Assembly (NCBI GenBank): GCA_965203755.1
Contig: OZ241910.1
Location: 1,488,001-1,552,000 of the forward strand
DNA: 64,000 nt
Origin: UBA6055 sp965203755
Lineage (GTDB): Bacteria > Chloroflexota > Anaerolineae > Aggregatilineales > Phototrophicaceae
Direction of reading: 5' to 3'
Part shown: positions 8,380-17,621 of the stretch, one piece after another
Layout: each line of letters begins with the position of its first letter
Position numbering within the stretch: position 1 is the first letter of the stretch
Made by a program: the position numbers and the translations under genes
Notes under the pieces: model-generated
Database searches by the model: none
What the model saw: only the letters and a program-made list of their open reading frames with translations
Told to the model about the DNA's origin: nothing

Positions 8380-9375
8380 TTATTCATCATCCCCTTCTGC
8401 CCTTTTGGTCACCACCTGCACCGTCATTTCATCCAGCTGCGGAATGACATGGCGCGCCTCATGCTGAATCTGGCGCGCTGTCGCCTGGCTCTGTTCAAAG
8501 GTGGTTTCGGCGGCGACCTGCACGGTGATGACGCCATACATTCGATGGCCGACCCAGCGCAGCCGCAGGGTTTGAATCGCCTGCACCGCCTCTATCCCGC
8601 GCACATGGGCTTCGACATGCTCCACGAGATGGGGGTCGACCGCGTCCATCAGGCGATACCAGATGGCTTTGATGGCGTTCCAGGTAATCCCCACAATCGC
8701 CAAGGCAATCACAATCCCCACAATCGGGTCCAGAATCGGGACGCCAATCAACGCGCCCAGCACCGCGATTAACACCGCCAGCGAAGTCAAGCCGTCAATC
8801 CGCGCATGCTGTCCATCGGCGACCATGGCGTCGGAGCCGATTCGCCGCCCGACCCGAATTTGCATCATCGCAACCAGTTCATTGCCGGCAAAGCCAATCA
8901 AAGATGCCAGCGCGATCCATTCCAGGTTGTGCAAGGGCTGCGGGTTGACCAGCTTGCGGAACGATTCGACCAGGATATAGGCGCCGCTGAAGCCGATGGA
9001 CATGACGATAAAGACGCCGGCGATGTCTTCCAGCCGCCCAAAGCCATAGGTATAGCGGCGATTGGCGGCGCGGCGCGCGAAGTAAAACGCGATGAGCAGC
9101 GGCGCCGAGTTGAGGGCATCGCCCAGATTGTGGACGGTATCGGCTAAGAGGGCGACGCTGCCGCTGGCGGCATAAATGACAATTTGCAACGCGGTCGTGA
9201 TGCCCAGCGCAAACAGGGCGATCCAAACGGTGCGGACTGCCAGCTGATTGTCCAGCATCGCCGAATCGGCCGTATGATGGTGATGGTCATGCCCAAAGCC
9301 CGGCAGATGCAGCGCCATAGCGATCTTGACCAGGATGTTATCGCTGTGATGATGATGGTCATGTGAATGCGGCAT
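8380..9375 (-). CDS. cation diffusion facilitator family transporter
   Basis: A 331-residue inner-membrane protein of the CDF family, which exports Zn2+, Fe2+, Co2+ or Mn2+ in exchange for protons. It has a histidine-rich N-terminus (MPHSHDHHHH), six hydrophobic segments, the metal-site signature in TM2 (LLADTVHNLGDAL) and a second in TM5 (ADGQHARIDG), and a C-terminal cytoplasmic ferredoxin-like domain. A second HDHHHH cluster near residue 30 probably sequesters metal. The start at MPHSH has GGAG nine bases upstream. It is divergent from the methyltransferase gene; an inverted repeat in the shared upstream region could be an operator. The metal specificity cannot be told. Confidence 0.9.
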   Translation of the reverse strand: MPHSHDHHHHSDNILVKIAMALHLPGFGHDHHHHTADSAMLDNQLAVRTVWIALFALGITTALQIVIYAASGSVALLADTVHNLGDALNSAPLLIAFYFARRAANRRYTYGFGRLEDIAGVFIVMSIGFSGAYILVESFRKLVNPQPLHNLEWIALASLIGFAGNELVAMMQIRVGRRIGSDAMVADGQHARIDGLTSLAVLIAVLGALIGVPILDPIVGIVIALAIVGITWNAIKAIWYRLMDAVDPHLVEHVEAHVRGIEAVQAIQTLRLRWVGHRMYGVITVQVAAETTFEQSQATARQIQHEARHVIPQLDEMTVQVVTKRAEGDDE

Positions 9376-9418
9376 CAGTTCTGTCTCCGCGCGTTGAGGT
9401 TCAGCTTGCCTGATGATA

Positions 9419-9480
9419 TGCTTCGCACATACGTACAAATTTGCTATACTTTATGCTATATTATTATAATGAGCGAAGCA
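9419..9480. promoter_or_regulatory. 8-bp inverted repeat in a divergent promoter region
   Basis: TGCTTCGC at 9419-9426 is repeated inverted as GCGAAGCA at 9473-9480, flanking an AT-rich core with TATACT- and TATAAT-like hexamers. It lies between the CDF transporter (minus) and the methyltransferase (plus), so it may be an operator for either gene. Confidence 0.4.
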
Positions 9481-9528
9481 AATTGTTAAACTGACGCAGC
9501 AGCTAGGGGTCAAAAGCAGGGGTTGCCA

Positions 9529-10542
9529 ATGAATCAAATGAGAATGCCGCTGGTAATGGAAAAGGCGAATACCTCCAAGGCTAATCCTCGCGTTAATCCT
9601 CATCCTAACCAGGAAATTGAACAGGCCAAAGCGAGCCGCAACCGCGCGTGGGAGAACTGTCCATTGATCCCTGCCTGGGTTGACCGCGAGACTGTGGGAC
9701 TTGACCGCTTTTACACACAGCCTGAAGTAGCAGAGGAATGCGCTAATAATCTGTATGCCGTGATGCGGACAGACTTCGCAGATATTAACCGTTATCATTT
9801 TATTGATCCAGGCGCGGGGACGGGCGTATTTTATGATTTCATGCCAGCTGGTCGTCGCATCGGAATAGATATACTGCCTGCTCGTTCAGAATTCATAGCC
9901 CATGATTATTTGACATGGACGCCTATTAGCGGTCAAAAATACGCCGTCTTGGGCAATCCGCCTTTTGGCTATCGAGCCTGGCTGGCGCTTGCTTTCGTCA
10001 ATCATTCAGCGCGTTTTGCCAATTATATGGGCCTCGTGCTGCCAATGTCTTTCCAGAGCGACGGAAAAGGCAGTCCCAAACATCGCGTTCAGGGAGCGGA
10101 GCTTATTCACTCCAGCCCGTTACCGCCGGGGGCTTTCGTGGATCAGAACGGCAGCTCGGTTAAAATCAATGCGCTTTGGCAGATATGGCGCCGCGGTGTC
10201 AATAACATTCCGCCGCCGCGAACCTGCAATGACTGGATCGACTTGTTCACCGTAGACATTCGCAAAGAACGGCTTTGCGGTCAAACTCGGTTAAACGAAG
10301 CGGACTACTTTTTGCAAAGAACATACTACGGCGAGCCGCCTAAACTGGTTACGGATTTTTCCGAAGTTCGTTATGGCTGCGGCTATGGCATCGTATTAAA
10401 AAGGGAGCCGGAAGCTATCGCGCAGCTTCTGAACGAAACGGACTGGCGAAAGTATTCCAATCTGGCTATGCACAACTGCCGCCACATATCCATGTATCAT
10501 ATACGGCAGGCTGTGATACACGGGGGCTTCACAGATGGCTGA
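9529..10542 (+). CDS. type II DNA adenine methyltransferase (putative)
   Basis: A 337-residue Rossmann methyltransferase. The AdoMet-binding motif I is FIDPGAGTGVF (about residue 92) and the catalytic motif IV is GNPPFGYRAW (about residue 146). An NPPF motif points to N6-adenine methylation. The start at MNQMRM is supported by AGGGG about six bases upstream. It overlaps the following endonuclease gene by eight bases, so the pair forms one operon and a restriction-modification unit. Methylation would protect the host from the paired nuclease. The target sequence cannot be deduced. Its GC content is lower than that of the neighbouring malic enzyme gene, consistent with lateral transfer. Confidence 0.8.
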   Translation: MNQMRMPLVMEKANTSKANPRVNPHPNQEIEQAKASRNRAWENCPLIPAWVDRETVGLDRFYTQPEVAEECANNLYAVMRTDFADINRYHFIDPGAGTGVFYDFMPAGRRIGIDILPARSEFIAHDYLTWTPISGQKYAVLGNPPFGYRAWLALAFVNHSARFANYMGLVLPMSFQSDGKGSPKHRVQGAELIHSSPLPPGAFVDQNGSSVKINALWQIWRRGVNNIPPPRTCNDWIDLFTVDIRKERLCGQTRLNEADYFLQRTYYGEPPKLVTDFSEVRYGCGYGIVLKREPEAIAQLLNETDWRKYSNLAMHNCRHISMYHIRQAVIHGGFTDG

Positions 10543-11041
10543 CGCGGTTCAGCTGATGCAGGCTGTGATTGCCGGGTATGCCAATGCCAGCAAATGGACA
10601 AATGCGCCCTTGGGGGCTGTTAAGTCGCTTAGCAACACGCACATTGGCGACATCGGTCAAAACTTCGTGGAGGAATGGTGCCGCCACTTGGGTTTGGCTT
10701 GGGAAAGTTCTGGCAGCCGTCACAGCGCCTGGGACGCTCGCATTGCGGGCATCACCTTTGAAATTAAAACAGCTACCGAGGATGTGAATGGCAATTTTCA
10801 GTTTAATCACATTCGGCATCATCGGCAGTATCAGGCGATATTATGTTTGGGTATAGCTCCGAATGCCGTTTTGTTTGATGCCTGGCGAAAAGGCGATGTA
10901 GCCGAGGGAAAGGCGGGGCGCCTGGTAACGATGGACAGGGGTTCATCGGCTACTTTCAAGCTGACCAAAAAGCGAACTGACCTGCGCCCGGTCGCTGAAT
11001 TTCGGGAACGCATCAGCGAGATAGCTGCTGCTCTTAGCTAG
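10535..11041 (+). CDS. type II restriction endonuclease, PD-(D/E)XK fold (putative)
   Basis: A 168-residue soluble protein. Its core reads WDARIAG followed by TFEIKTA (about residues 67-81), the spacing of the PD-(D/E)XK nuclease motif: D in the first strand, E and K in the second. Upstream is IGDIGQNFVEEWCRHLGL, a helix with an acidic residue typical of the same fold. It begins inside the 3' end of the methyltransferase gene, so translation is coupled. It should cut unmethylated copies of the sequence the methyltransferase protects. The family identity is not known to me; the assignment rests on the motif and on pairing. Confidence 0.7.
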   Translation: MADAVQLMQAVIAGYANASKWTNAPLGAVKSLSNTHIGDIGQNFVEEWCRHLGLAWESSGSRHSAWDARIAGITFEIKTATEDVNGNFQFNHIRHHRQYQAILCLGIAPNAVLFDAWRKGDVAEGKAGRLVTMDRGSSATFKLTKKRTDLRPVAEFRERISEIAAALS

Positions 11042-11055
11042 CCTACAGCCAAGCC

Positions 11056-13311
11056 CTACCCCTCCCGCTCATGGGCGTCCATCGCCGCGACGGCCGCAAT
11101 CGCCACAATATCCTCGACGTCATCGCCGGCCTGCAAGACATGCACCGGCGCGCCCATCCCCAGCAGAATCGGCCCAATCGCCTCGGCATTGCTCAAGCGC
11201 GAAAGCAGCTTGTAGGAGATGTTGGCGGCATCCAGATTCGGGAACACCAGCACATTGGCATCTTTGACCTCGCTGAAGGGATAGCGGTCGTCGATAATAT
11301 CCATCACCACGGCTGTATCGGCCTGCATTTCGCCATCGACGGCGATGTCTGGCCGCCGGGCGCGCACCAGTTCGACCGCTTGACGAACTTTGTTGCTCAA
11401 GGGATGCGGCGTGGCGCCAAAGTTGGAGAAGGACAGCATGGCTACCCGCGCCTCAATCCCCAGCGTGCGGGCAAAATCATTCGCCAAAATCGCAATCTCC
11501 GAAAGCGTGGCGGCATCGGGGTCGATATTGACCGTGGCGTCAGTGAAAAGATAGCTGCGCCCTTCAATCACCATCAGATAGACGCCGGCCACCCGCGTCG
11601 CCCCGGCGCGCGTGCCGAAGACCTGCAATGCCGGCCGTATCACATCCGGATATTCATAGGTCACGCCGCTGACCATCGCATCGGCATCGCCGTTTTTGAC
11701 CATCAGCGAGGCATAGTAGTTGCGCTGCCGCACCAGTGACCGCGCTTTGCTCAAGGTCACGCCTTTGCGCCGACGCAGTCCATACAGCAGATCGCGGTAT
11801 TCATAGGCATTGTCGGCGGCATAATGGTCAAAGACATTCGGCTCAAAATTCAGCCCGAGATGGTCAATCGTTTCATGGATTTTCTGTGGCCGTCCCATTA
11901 GAATCGGTTCGCCAATGCCCTCATCCTTGACTTGCACGGCGGCGCGGATAATTTTGGGCTCTTCGCCTTCTGGAAAGACGATGCGCTTGAGCTTGCCCAA
12001 ACGGGCGCGGTTGATGATGTTCTGCCGCACCTGCCGCCCGCTGCCCTGCCGCCCAATCAACACCTGCTTATATTCGTCAATGTCAATCTGCCGCCGCGCC
12101 ACTCCCGACGCCATCGCCGCTTCGGCCACAGCCGGCGCCACCCACAGCAGCACGCGCGGATCCAGCGGCTTGGGGATCAGATAATCCTTGCCGAACTTGA
12201 TTGAGCTTTGTCCATAGGCGACCAGCACGCTGTCGGGCACATCTTCATGCGCCAAGGCCGCCAGCGCCCGCGCCGCCGCCAGCTTCATCGCTTCGTTAAT
12301 CCCGGTCGCATACACATCCAGCGCGCCGCGAAAGATGAAAGGGAAGCCCAGCACGTTATTCACCTGATTGACATAATCACTGCGCCCGGTGCCGATAATC
12401 GCATCGGGGCGAACTTCCAGCGCCAGTTCTGGCATAATCTCTGGCGTCGGATTCGCCAGCACAAACAGCATCGGATCGGATGCCATGCCCATAATCATCT
12501 CCTGCGTGACCGAGCCGGCGATTGACAGGCCGACCAGCACATCGGCGCCTTGCAGCGCCTCGCCCAGCGTGCGCGCATGAGTCGGGATGGCGAATTCGGA
12601 TTTGTAGGGGTTCATGCCTGCTTCGCGCTGATGATGGATGACCCCGCGCGAATCCAGCATGAGCAGGTTTTCGGCGGCCACCCCCAGCGACTTGAAGAAC
12701 TTGCCGGTGGCAATCGCGCTGGCGCCGGCGCCATTAATTACCACTTTGATTTTTTCAATCGCCTTGCCGGTGATTTCCAAAGCATTCAGCAAGGCCGCGC
12801 CCGAAATAATCGCTGTCCCGTGCTGGTCATCATGGAACACTGGAATATCCAACTCCTGCTTGAGCCGTTCTTCAATCTCAAAACATTCCGGCGCTTTAAT
12901 ATCTTCCAGATTGATGCCGCCGAAGGTGGGCGCCAAGGCCTTGCACACCTCAACAATCTCGTCGGCGCTTTGGGAGGCGATCTCAATATCAAAGACATCC
13001 ACATCGGCGAACTTCTTGAAGAGCACGCCCTTGCCTTCCATCACCGGCTTGGATGCCAGCGGGCCTCGATCCCCAAGGCCAAGGATCGCGCTGCCATTCG
13101 ATATCACCGCAACCAGGTTGGCGCGCGCGGTCATCTCGAACACGCTTAGCGGATCTTTGTCAATTTCGAGAACGGCTTCAGCCACGCCGGGAGAATAGGC
13201 CAGCGAAAGGTGCAGCTGACTGTCGAGGGGTTTGGTCGGCGCGATCTGAATTTTGCCCGGGCGCCCCTTGCGATGATAATCAAGCGCTTCCTGTCTGGTA
13301 AACGATGCCAT
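11056..13311 (-). CDS. maeB: NADP-dependent malic enzyme with phosphotransacetylase-like domain
   Basis: A 751-residue protein in the usual MaeB layout. Residues about 1-420 are malic enzyme: YSPGVAEAV, the divalent-metal and malate site HDDQHGTA, and a GAGASAIATG nucleotide-binding loop. Residues about 425-750 resemble phosphate acetyltransferase (FPEGEEPKII, then DADAMVSG), a domain usually inactive as an enzyme in MaeB and thought to bind acetyl-CoA as an allosteric ligand. It converts malate and NADP+ to pyruvate, CO2 and NADPH, linking the TCA cycle to biosynthesis. The start at MASFTRQ is set by GGAGG eight bases upstream rather than the earlier ATG at 13332. It precedes the isocitrate-type dehydrogenase gene on the same strand. 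Confidence 0.9.
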   Translation of the reverse strand: MASFTRQEALDYHRKGRPGKIQIAPTKPLDSQLHLSLAYSPGVAEAVLEIDKDPLSVFEMTARANLVAVISNGSAILGLGDRGPLASKPVMEGKGVLFKKFADVDVFDIEIASQSADEIVEVCKALAPTFGGINLEDIKAPECFEIEERLKQELDIPVFHDDQHGTAIISGAALLNALEITGKAIEKIKVVINGAGASAIATGKFFKSLGVAAENLLMLDSRGVIHHQREAGMNPYKSEFAIPTHARTLGEALQGADVLVGLSIAGSVTQEMIMGMASDPMLFVLANPTPEIMPELALEVRPDAIIGTGRSDYVNQVNNVLGFPFIFRGALDVYATGINEAMKLAAARALAALAHEDVPDSVLVAYGQSSIKFGKDYLIPKPLDPRVLLWVAPAVAEAAMASGVARRQIDIDEYKQVLIGRQGSGRQVRQNIINRARLGKLKRIVFPEGEEPKIIRAAVQVKDEGIGEPILMGRPQKIHETIDHLGLNFEPNVFDHYAADNAYEYRDLLYGLRRRKGVTLSKARSLVRQRNYYASLMVKNGDADAMVSGVTYEYPDVIRPALQVFGTRAGATRVAGVYLMVIEGRSYLFTDATVNIDPDAATLSEIAILANDFARTLGIEARVAMLSFSNFGATPHPLSNKVRQAVELVRARRPDIAVDGEMQADTAVVMDIIDDRYPFSEVKDANVLVFPNLDAANISYKLLSRLSNAEAIGPILLGMGAPVHVLQAGDDVEDIVAIAAVAAMDAHEREG

Positions 13312-13426
13312 CTTGACCGCCTCCTCATTCATAAGTATCCAAATTGAATCGATGATGCCAGAGCCAGATCAGGCGCATTGACCAAACCGGCGCGGCATTC
13401 ACCTGACCATGGGGACGGAGTTTGAA

Positions 13427-14434
13427 TCAGGGCAGCTTGCGGCAGATCGCATCAGCGAAGTCAGCGGTGCTCATGCCCTTGCCCCCCATAATGTCGACGG
13501 TATAGTCGCCCTCATTCAGCGCCGCATAGACCGCTTCGACGATGCGGTCGGCGATCTCGGGCAGCTTCCAGTGATGCCGCACCAGCATCGCCGCGCTAAG
13601 GATGGCCGCGGTTGGGTTGGCCAGCCCTTTGCCGGCGATATCCGGCGCCGATCCGTGAACTGGTTCGGCAATCGCCACGGACTCACCCAAGTTAATCGCC
13701 GGCGCAAGCCCTAGGCCGCCGCCCCAGGCGGCCGCCATATCCGACAAAATGTCGCCGTAAAGATTGGGCGTCAGCACAATATCAAAGCGGGTCGGCTCCT
13801 TGACCATCCAATAGGCGGCTGTATCCACCAGCAATTCATCGGTTTCGATGTTTTCATAGACGCTGGAGATTTCATAAGCCACCCGCCGGAACAAGCCATC
13901 CGTCTGGGGCATGACGTTGCCCTTATGGACAATCGTGACCCGCCGCCGGCCTTCAATCTGCGCCAGTCTGAAAGCCGTATGGGCGATGCGCTCGGTCGCA
14001 TAGCGGGTGATCCGTTTGGTCGCCGTACCCATATCACCGCCTTCAGCCGTTTGCTCATCGCCAATATACAAGTCTTCGGTATTTTCCCGCACCACGACCA
14101 AATCAACCCCCTCGCGGGCTGTCGGCACCGGCAGATAACAGGTCGGACGCAGGTTGGCATAGGTTTCCATCAAGCGCCGCAGCTTGACAATCGGCGATGA
14201 ATAGCCTGTCACCGGATAAGAAGGCGAACTGCAAGCTCCAAACAGGACCGCTTTCGATTCTTTTGCCAAATCAACAGTGGCTTGCGGGAGCGCATCGCCG
14301 GTGTCCTGGAATGTATCCCAGCCGGCATCAGCCGCCGTCACCTCAAGTTCGGGCAGAACCTGCCGCAAGACCCGCACCGCCGCCGGCACCACTTCGCGGC
14401 CAATGCCATCGCCTTCAATCACACACAATTTCAC
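13427..14434 (-). CDS. isocitrate/homoisocitrate dehydrogenase family protein
   Basis: A 335-residue beta-decarboxylating dehydrogenase. It opens with the glycine motif VIEGDGIGREVV, has the substrate helix PIVKLRRLMETYANLRP, VRENTEDLYIG, the metal-site NLYGDILSDMAAAWGGGLGLAP, and the C-terminal nucleotide motif EPVHGSAPDIAGKG. The VRENTE motif and the lack of a leucine-pathway signature favour an NAD- or NADP-linked isocitrate or homoisocitrate dehydrogenase over isopropylmalate dehydrogenase. A family-wide difficulty is that substrate cannot be fixed from sequence alone. With the malic enzyme next to it, a role in the TCA cycle is the simplest reading. No regulatory site was identified. Confidence 0.8.
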   Translation of the reverse strand: MKLCVIEGDGIGREVVPAAVRVLRQVLPELEVTAADAGWDTFQDTGDALPQATVDLAKESKAVLFGACSSPSYPVTGYSSPIVKLRRLMETYANLRPTCYLPVPTAREGVDLVVVRENTEDLYIGDEQTAEGGDMGTATKRITRYATERIAHTAFRLAQIEGRRRVTIVHKGNVMPQTDGLFRRVAYEISSVYENIETDELLVDTAAYWMVKEPTRFDIVLTPNLYGDILSDMAAAWGGGLGLAPAINLGESVAIAEPVHGSAPDIAGKGLANPTAAILSAAMLVRHHWKLPEIADRIVEAVYAALNEGDYTVDIMGGKGMSTADFADAICRKLP

Positions 14435-14679
14435 AGCAGCTTCTCCTCAATACGGTGTACTCGTTATCCTAACCACACTCGAACAGATAGAAAGCATCTG
14501 AAAAATGTATTTCAACAACCGCATATTCACTGCCTGCGCTCAAGCCATTGACTTTTGTGTTCGCCGTATTGTCGCATATTCAGGGACCTTTGTCGAATAG
14601 GGCATGGTCATTCCGCCCTTATTCCTATTTGCATCGGAATCGCGTACAATAGAGGTTTAGCAGAAAGGAACTGAACACC

Positions 14680-14892
14680 TTGACGAAACTCAAACCTTGC
14701 GTACGCTGTGAATCAGAACTGCCGCCGGCGGCATTTGACCGTTCTGACAGCATCTTCTGCAAAAATTGCACCGAGGAAATCATCAGCATCATCAAAAGCA
14801 AGCACAGCGCCATCGAAGCCGCCCTGTTCCGCGCCAAGCTCCGCCGGCGGTCACACGCTGTCATGGATGAACTGCGCCGCAAGCTGTCCTGA
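14680..14892 (+). CDS. small zinc-ribbon protein
   Basis: A 70-residue protein starting at a TTG with AAAGGA about ten bases upstream. It has two CxxC pairs (CVRC and CKNC, about 16 residues apart), which make a plausible zinc ribbon, followed by a helical, basic C-terminus (RAKLRRRSHAVMDELRRKL). The basic tail could bind nucleic acid. It is too short to assign to a family. It stands alone, convergent with sbcC. Confidence 0.6.
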   Translation: MTKLKPCVRCESELPPAAFDRSDSIFCKNCTEEIISIIKSKHSAIEAALFRAKLRRRSHAVMDELRRKLS

Positions 14893-14947
14893 CGGATTGC
14901 ATGCGCGCCCGCGGGCGGCTGATGATTTTATGCCGGCGCCGGCGGGA

Positions 14948-17500
14948 TTAACGCACCGATACGCGGCTGCCGTTTGCCGTCTTTTCCACCACCACATGCA
15001 CTGGAAACGAATCGCGCAGTTCCTCGATATGGGTAATCACCAGGACCATATCGAAGTCGGCCTGGATTTTATTGATGGCCTCGACCAGCTTGCCGCGGCC
15101 GTCATCATCCTGCGAGCCAAAGCCCTCATCAATAAAGAGCGTCCGCAGATGAGCGCCGGCGCGGCGCGCCAGCATCTTCGACAGCGCGATCCGAATGGCA
15201 AAATTGATGCGAAAAGCCTCGCCGCCGCTGTACATCTCATAGCCGCGCGTCCCCAATTCATCGGCGATTTCAATATCCAAGGTTTCGGTCACCCCGCCCG
15301 ACACCTTCTCTCGCTGCGTCGTCAAGCGCAGCGCCATCCGTCCGTCCGTCATCCGCGCCAGCAGTTCATTGGCTTCAGCCTCCAATTCTGGAATGGCGGT
15401 TTCGATGATCATCGCCGGCGCCCCGTTTTTGCCCAAAGCCACCCGCAGCTGGCGGTACAAGCCCTGTTCATGCAGGGTTTCGTCCAGACGTTTTTCCAGG
15501 CGCTTTTTGCTTTCCCGCCCGGCGGCAATCGCATTCAACTCCTGCTGTCGGATGGTTTTGCGCTCATACAAGTTCTGCGCTTCGGTGCGAAAACGCTCGA
15601 CTTCCTGGCGCAGTTCCCGCTCCTGCTCGACCTTGACCTCCAGCACGGCAATAGCGTCTTTTATCCCTTCCCGTTTGATTTCATCTCCTTCCAGCGCAGC
15701 CGTCAGCATGTCCAGCCGCGCCTGCGCGCCGGCGCGGATTTTCTGCGCTTCGGGCAAATTCATCTGTGCGAATTCAAGCTGCGTATGCTGGCGGTCAAAT
15801 TCGCGGTAGGTCTCAAGCTGCGCTTTGACATCCTGATGCGAGCCGGGGTCATAGCCGATCTGACTGCGCTGGGCCTCAATTTGTCCTAGCTGGCGCCGCA
15901 GTTCTTCGCCATAGCTTTTATTATTGAGCCGCGTTTCAAGCTGACGCAGATGACTCTGTGCAATATGCAGGGCGGCCTCGGCTTCGCGGGCTTGGGCGGC
16001 CTGTTCTTCCAATGCGCCCAAGCGCTGCTGCAAAGCCGGCAAATTCTTGAGTTTCAATCCCCAGCCGTCGACTTCCTGCTGCTGCGCTTTGCTCAAGGTG
16101 TTGATTTCATCGATTTGGGCGCTGCAATGACGATACTGCTCTCGTTTCGCATCGCGTTCATCTATAAGCTGCGCCACGATCTCATTGCGATGCAGTCCTG
16201 TCAGCGCTTGACCGCAAAGCGGGCAGTCGGCGCCATTGGCCGCCTGCAAGCGCGCCAGCCTTTCATTCAGCGCCAGTCCCTCGGACGTCAGCGTCTCCAG
16301 CCGCGTCCGCAGGCCTGAACGCCGCTCTTTCATCTTTTGAATCGACCGGGTCGCTGTTTCGCGCTCTTCGTCTATCGCTTTCAAGGCGGCGGCATCCGCT
16401 TGAACCGCTTCCAAATCGGCATCAGCGGCGGCCGCCATCAGCTTTTCCAGGCCGGCGATCCGCTCCAGCGCCACACCGCGTTCAGCCGCCAGCGCGGCCT
16501 GCTGCTGCGCCAGCTGCCGTTCCAGCCGGCTGTGCTGCCCGTCAAGCTCTTTGATCTGCGCCAGCTGTTCGGCAATCGCCGACTGATTTTCCCGCGCCGC
16601 CAGCAGCTGCTGATAACCGGCTTCAATCCGCTCGCCCTGGTCAATGATGGCTTGAAAGCCAGCCATGCGGTCATCCTGTCGGGCGATTTCCGCCTGCGCC
16701 GCCTTCATATCATCGCGGCGCCCCTGTATCAGCCCCTCTTGCTGGAGCAGACTCTCCTGCTCGCGGCGCAAAGCCGCGTCCGAGTTCGCCACCTGACCCA
16801 GCTGTTCGTCAGCCCGCTTGAGCTTCACCTGCGCGGCATCATAAGCCTGCTGCACATCCGCCAGTTCCAGCTGAAGCTGCGGTTCGCGGGCGATTTCGGC
16901 ATCAATTTTGCCGATGTCATGCCGAATAATATCAATCTGGCGGGCAATGTCATTCAAGATGGTCTTCACCCGCTCTTCATACACCGACCATTGATCCAAG
17001 CCCAATATGTCCGATAAAATCCCTTTGCGCTCGGCCGGGGTTTTGACCGTAAAGGCATCGGCGCGTCCCTGCTGCAAGAAAGCCGAATGGACAAAGGTCT
17101 CATAATCAAGCCGCAAAATCCGGTTGATTTTGTCCTGCGTGCCGCGCATACTGACCTCGTTGATCACCCGCGGACTGTCATTATCGCCCCAGACCATTAA
17201 ATCAAGGGTACCGCGGCCGCTGCGGCCGGAGCGGGTTCGCCGCCGCAGCACCCGATACCTTGCGCCTTCCTGTTCAAAATCAATCTGAACGCGCATGTCG
17301 GTCTGTCCCAGATGAATCAGTTCATTGTCGCGTTTGGCGCGCGCTTTCCCCCACAGCGCCCAAGTCATCGCATCCAAAATCGACGATTTGCCGGCCCCGT
17401 TCTGGCCCGTCAGGCAGGCAAGCTCAATGCCCTCAAAGACAATCGGCGCCGGGGCGCGGTAAGCAAGGAAGTTATGCAGTTCCAGGCGGGTTGGGATCAT
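14948..17500 (-). CDS. sbcC: exonuclease subunit SbcC (Rad50-like ATPase)
   Basis: An 850-residue SMC/Rad50-type ATPase. Walker A is GQNGAGKSSILDAM near residues 33-46, the coiled-coil arms span about residues 170-700, the zinc hook CPLCGQAL lies near residue 425, the ABC signature YSGGEAFRIN is near 752 and Walker B FIDEGFGSQDDDG near 790. With SbcD it forms the Mre11-Rad50-like complex that opens and trims hairpins and blocked DNA ends. Here sbcD lies about 31 kb away at 45581-46822 on the same strand, rather than in the same operon. The coding strand is GC-rich and intact. Confidence 0.95.
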   Translation of the reverse strand: MIPTRLELHNFLAYRAPAPIVFEGIELACLTGQNGAGKSSILDAMTWALWGKARAKRDNELIHLGQTDMRVQIDFEQEGARYRVLRRRTRSGRSGRGTLDLMVWGDNDSPRVINEVSMRGTQDKINRILRLDYETFVHSAFLQQGRADAFTVKTPAERKGILSDILGLDQWSVYEERVKTILNDIARQIDIIRHDIGKIDAEIAREPQLQLELADVQQAYDAAQVKLKRADEQLGQVANSDAALRREQESLLQQEGLIQGRRDDMKAAQAEIARQDDRMAGFQAIIDQGERIEAGYQQLLAARENQSAIAEQLAQIKELDGQHSRLERQLAQQQAALAAERGVALERIAGLEKLMAAAADADLEAVQADAAALKAIDEERETATRSIQKMKERRSGLRTRLETLTSEGLALNERLARLQAANGADCPLCGQALTGLHRNEIVAQLIDERDAKREQYRHCSAQIDEINTLSKAQQQEVDGWGLKLKNLPALQQRLGALEEQAAQAREAEAALHIAQSHLRQLETRLNNKSYGEELRRQLGQIEAQRSQIGYDPGSHQDVKAQLETYREFDRQHTQLEFAQMNLPEAQKIRAGAQARLDMLTAALEGDEIKREGIKDAIAVLEVKVEQERELRQEVERFRTEAQNLYERKTIRQQELNAIAAGRESKKRLEKRLDETLHEQGLYRQLRVALGKNGAPAMIIETAIPELEAEANELLARMTDGRMALRLTTQREKVSGGVTETLDIEIADELGTRGYEMYSGGEAFRINFAIRIALSKMLARRAGAHLRTLFIDEGFGSQDDDGRGKLVEAINKIQADFDMVLVITHIEELRDSFPVHVVVEKTANGSRVSVR

Positions 17501-17621
17501 GGTCTCATCCGTTTTGACAGTTCAATCGGCATCCCGGAGTATACACGGTTTGGCGGCGCGATTTCAAAGCGTACGCAAATTCTGATATACTTCATCGTAT
17601 CATGCAGCAAAGGACAGCGCG

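Noticed and set aside
14708..15889. Open frame of 393 codons overlapping the zinc-ribbon gene and the 3' part of sbcC
   Set aside because: Antisense to the SbcC ATPase domain; no recognisable features; the 70-residue zinc-ribbon frame is better supported.
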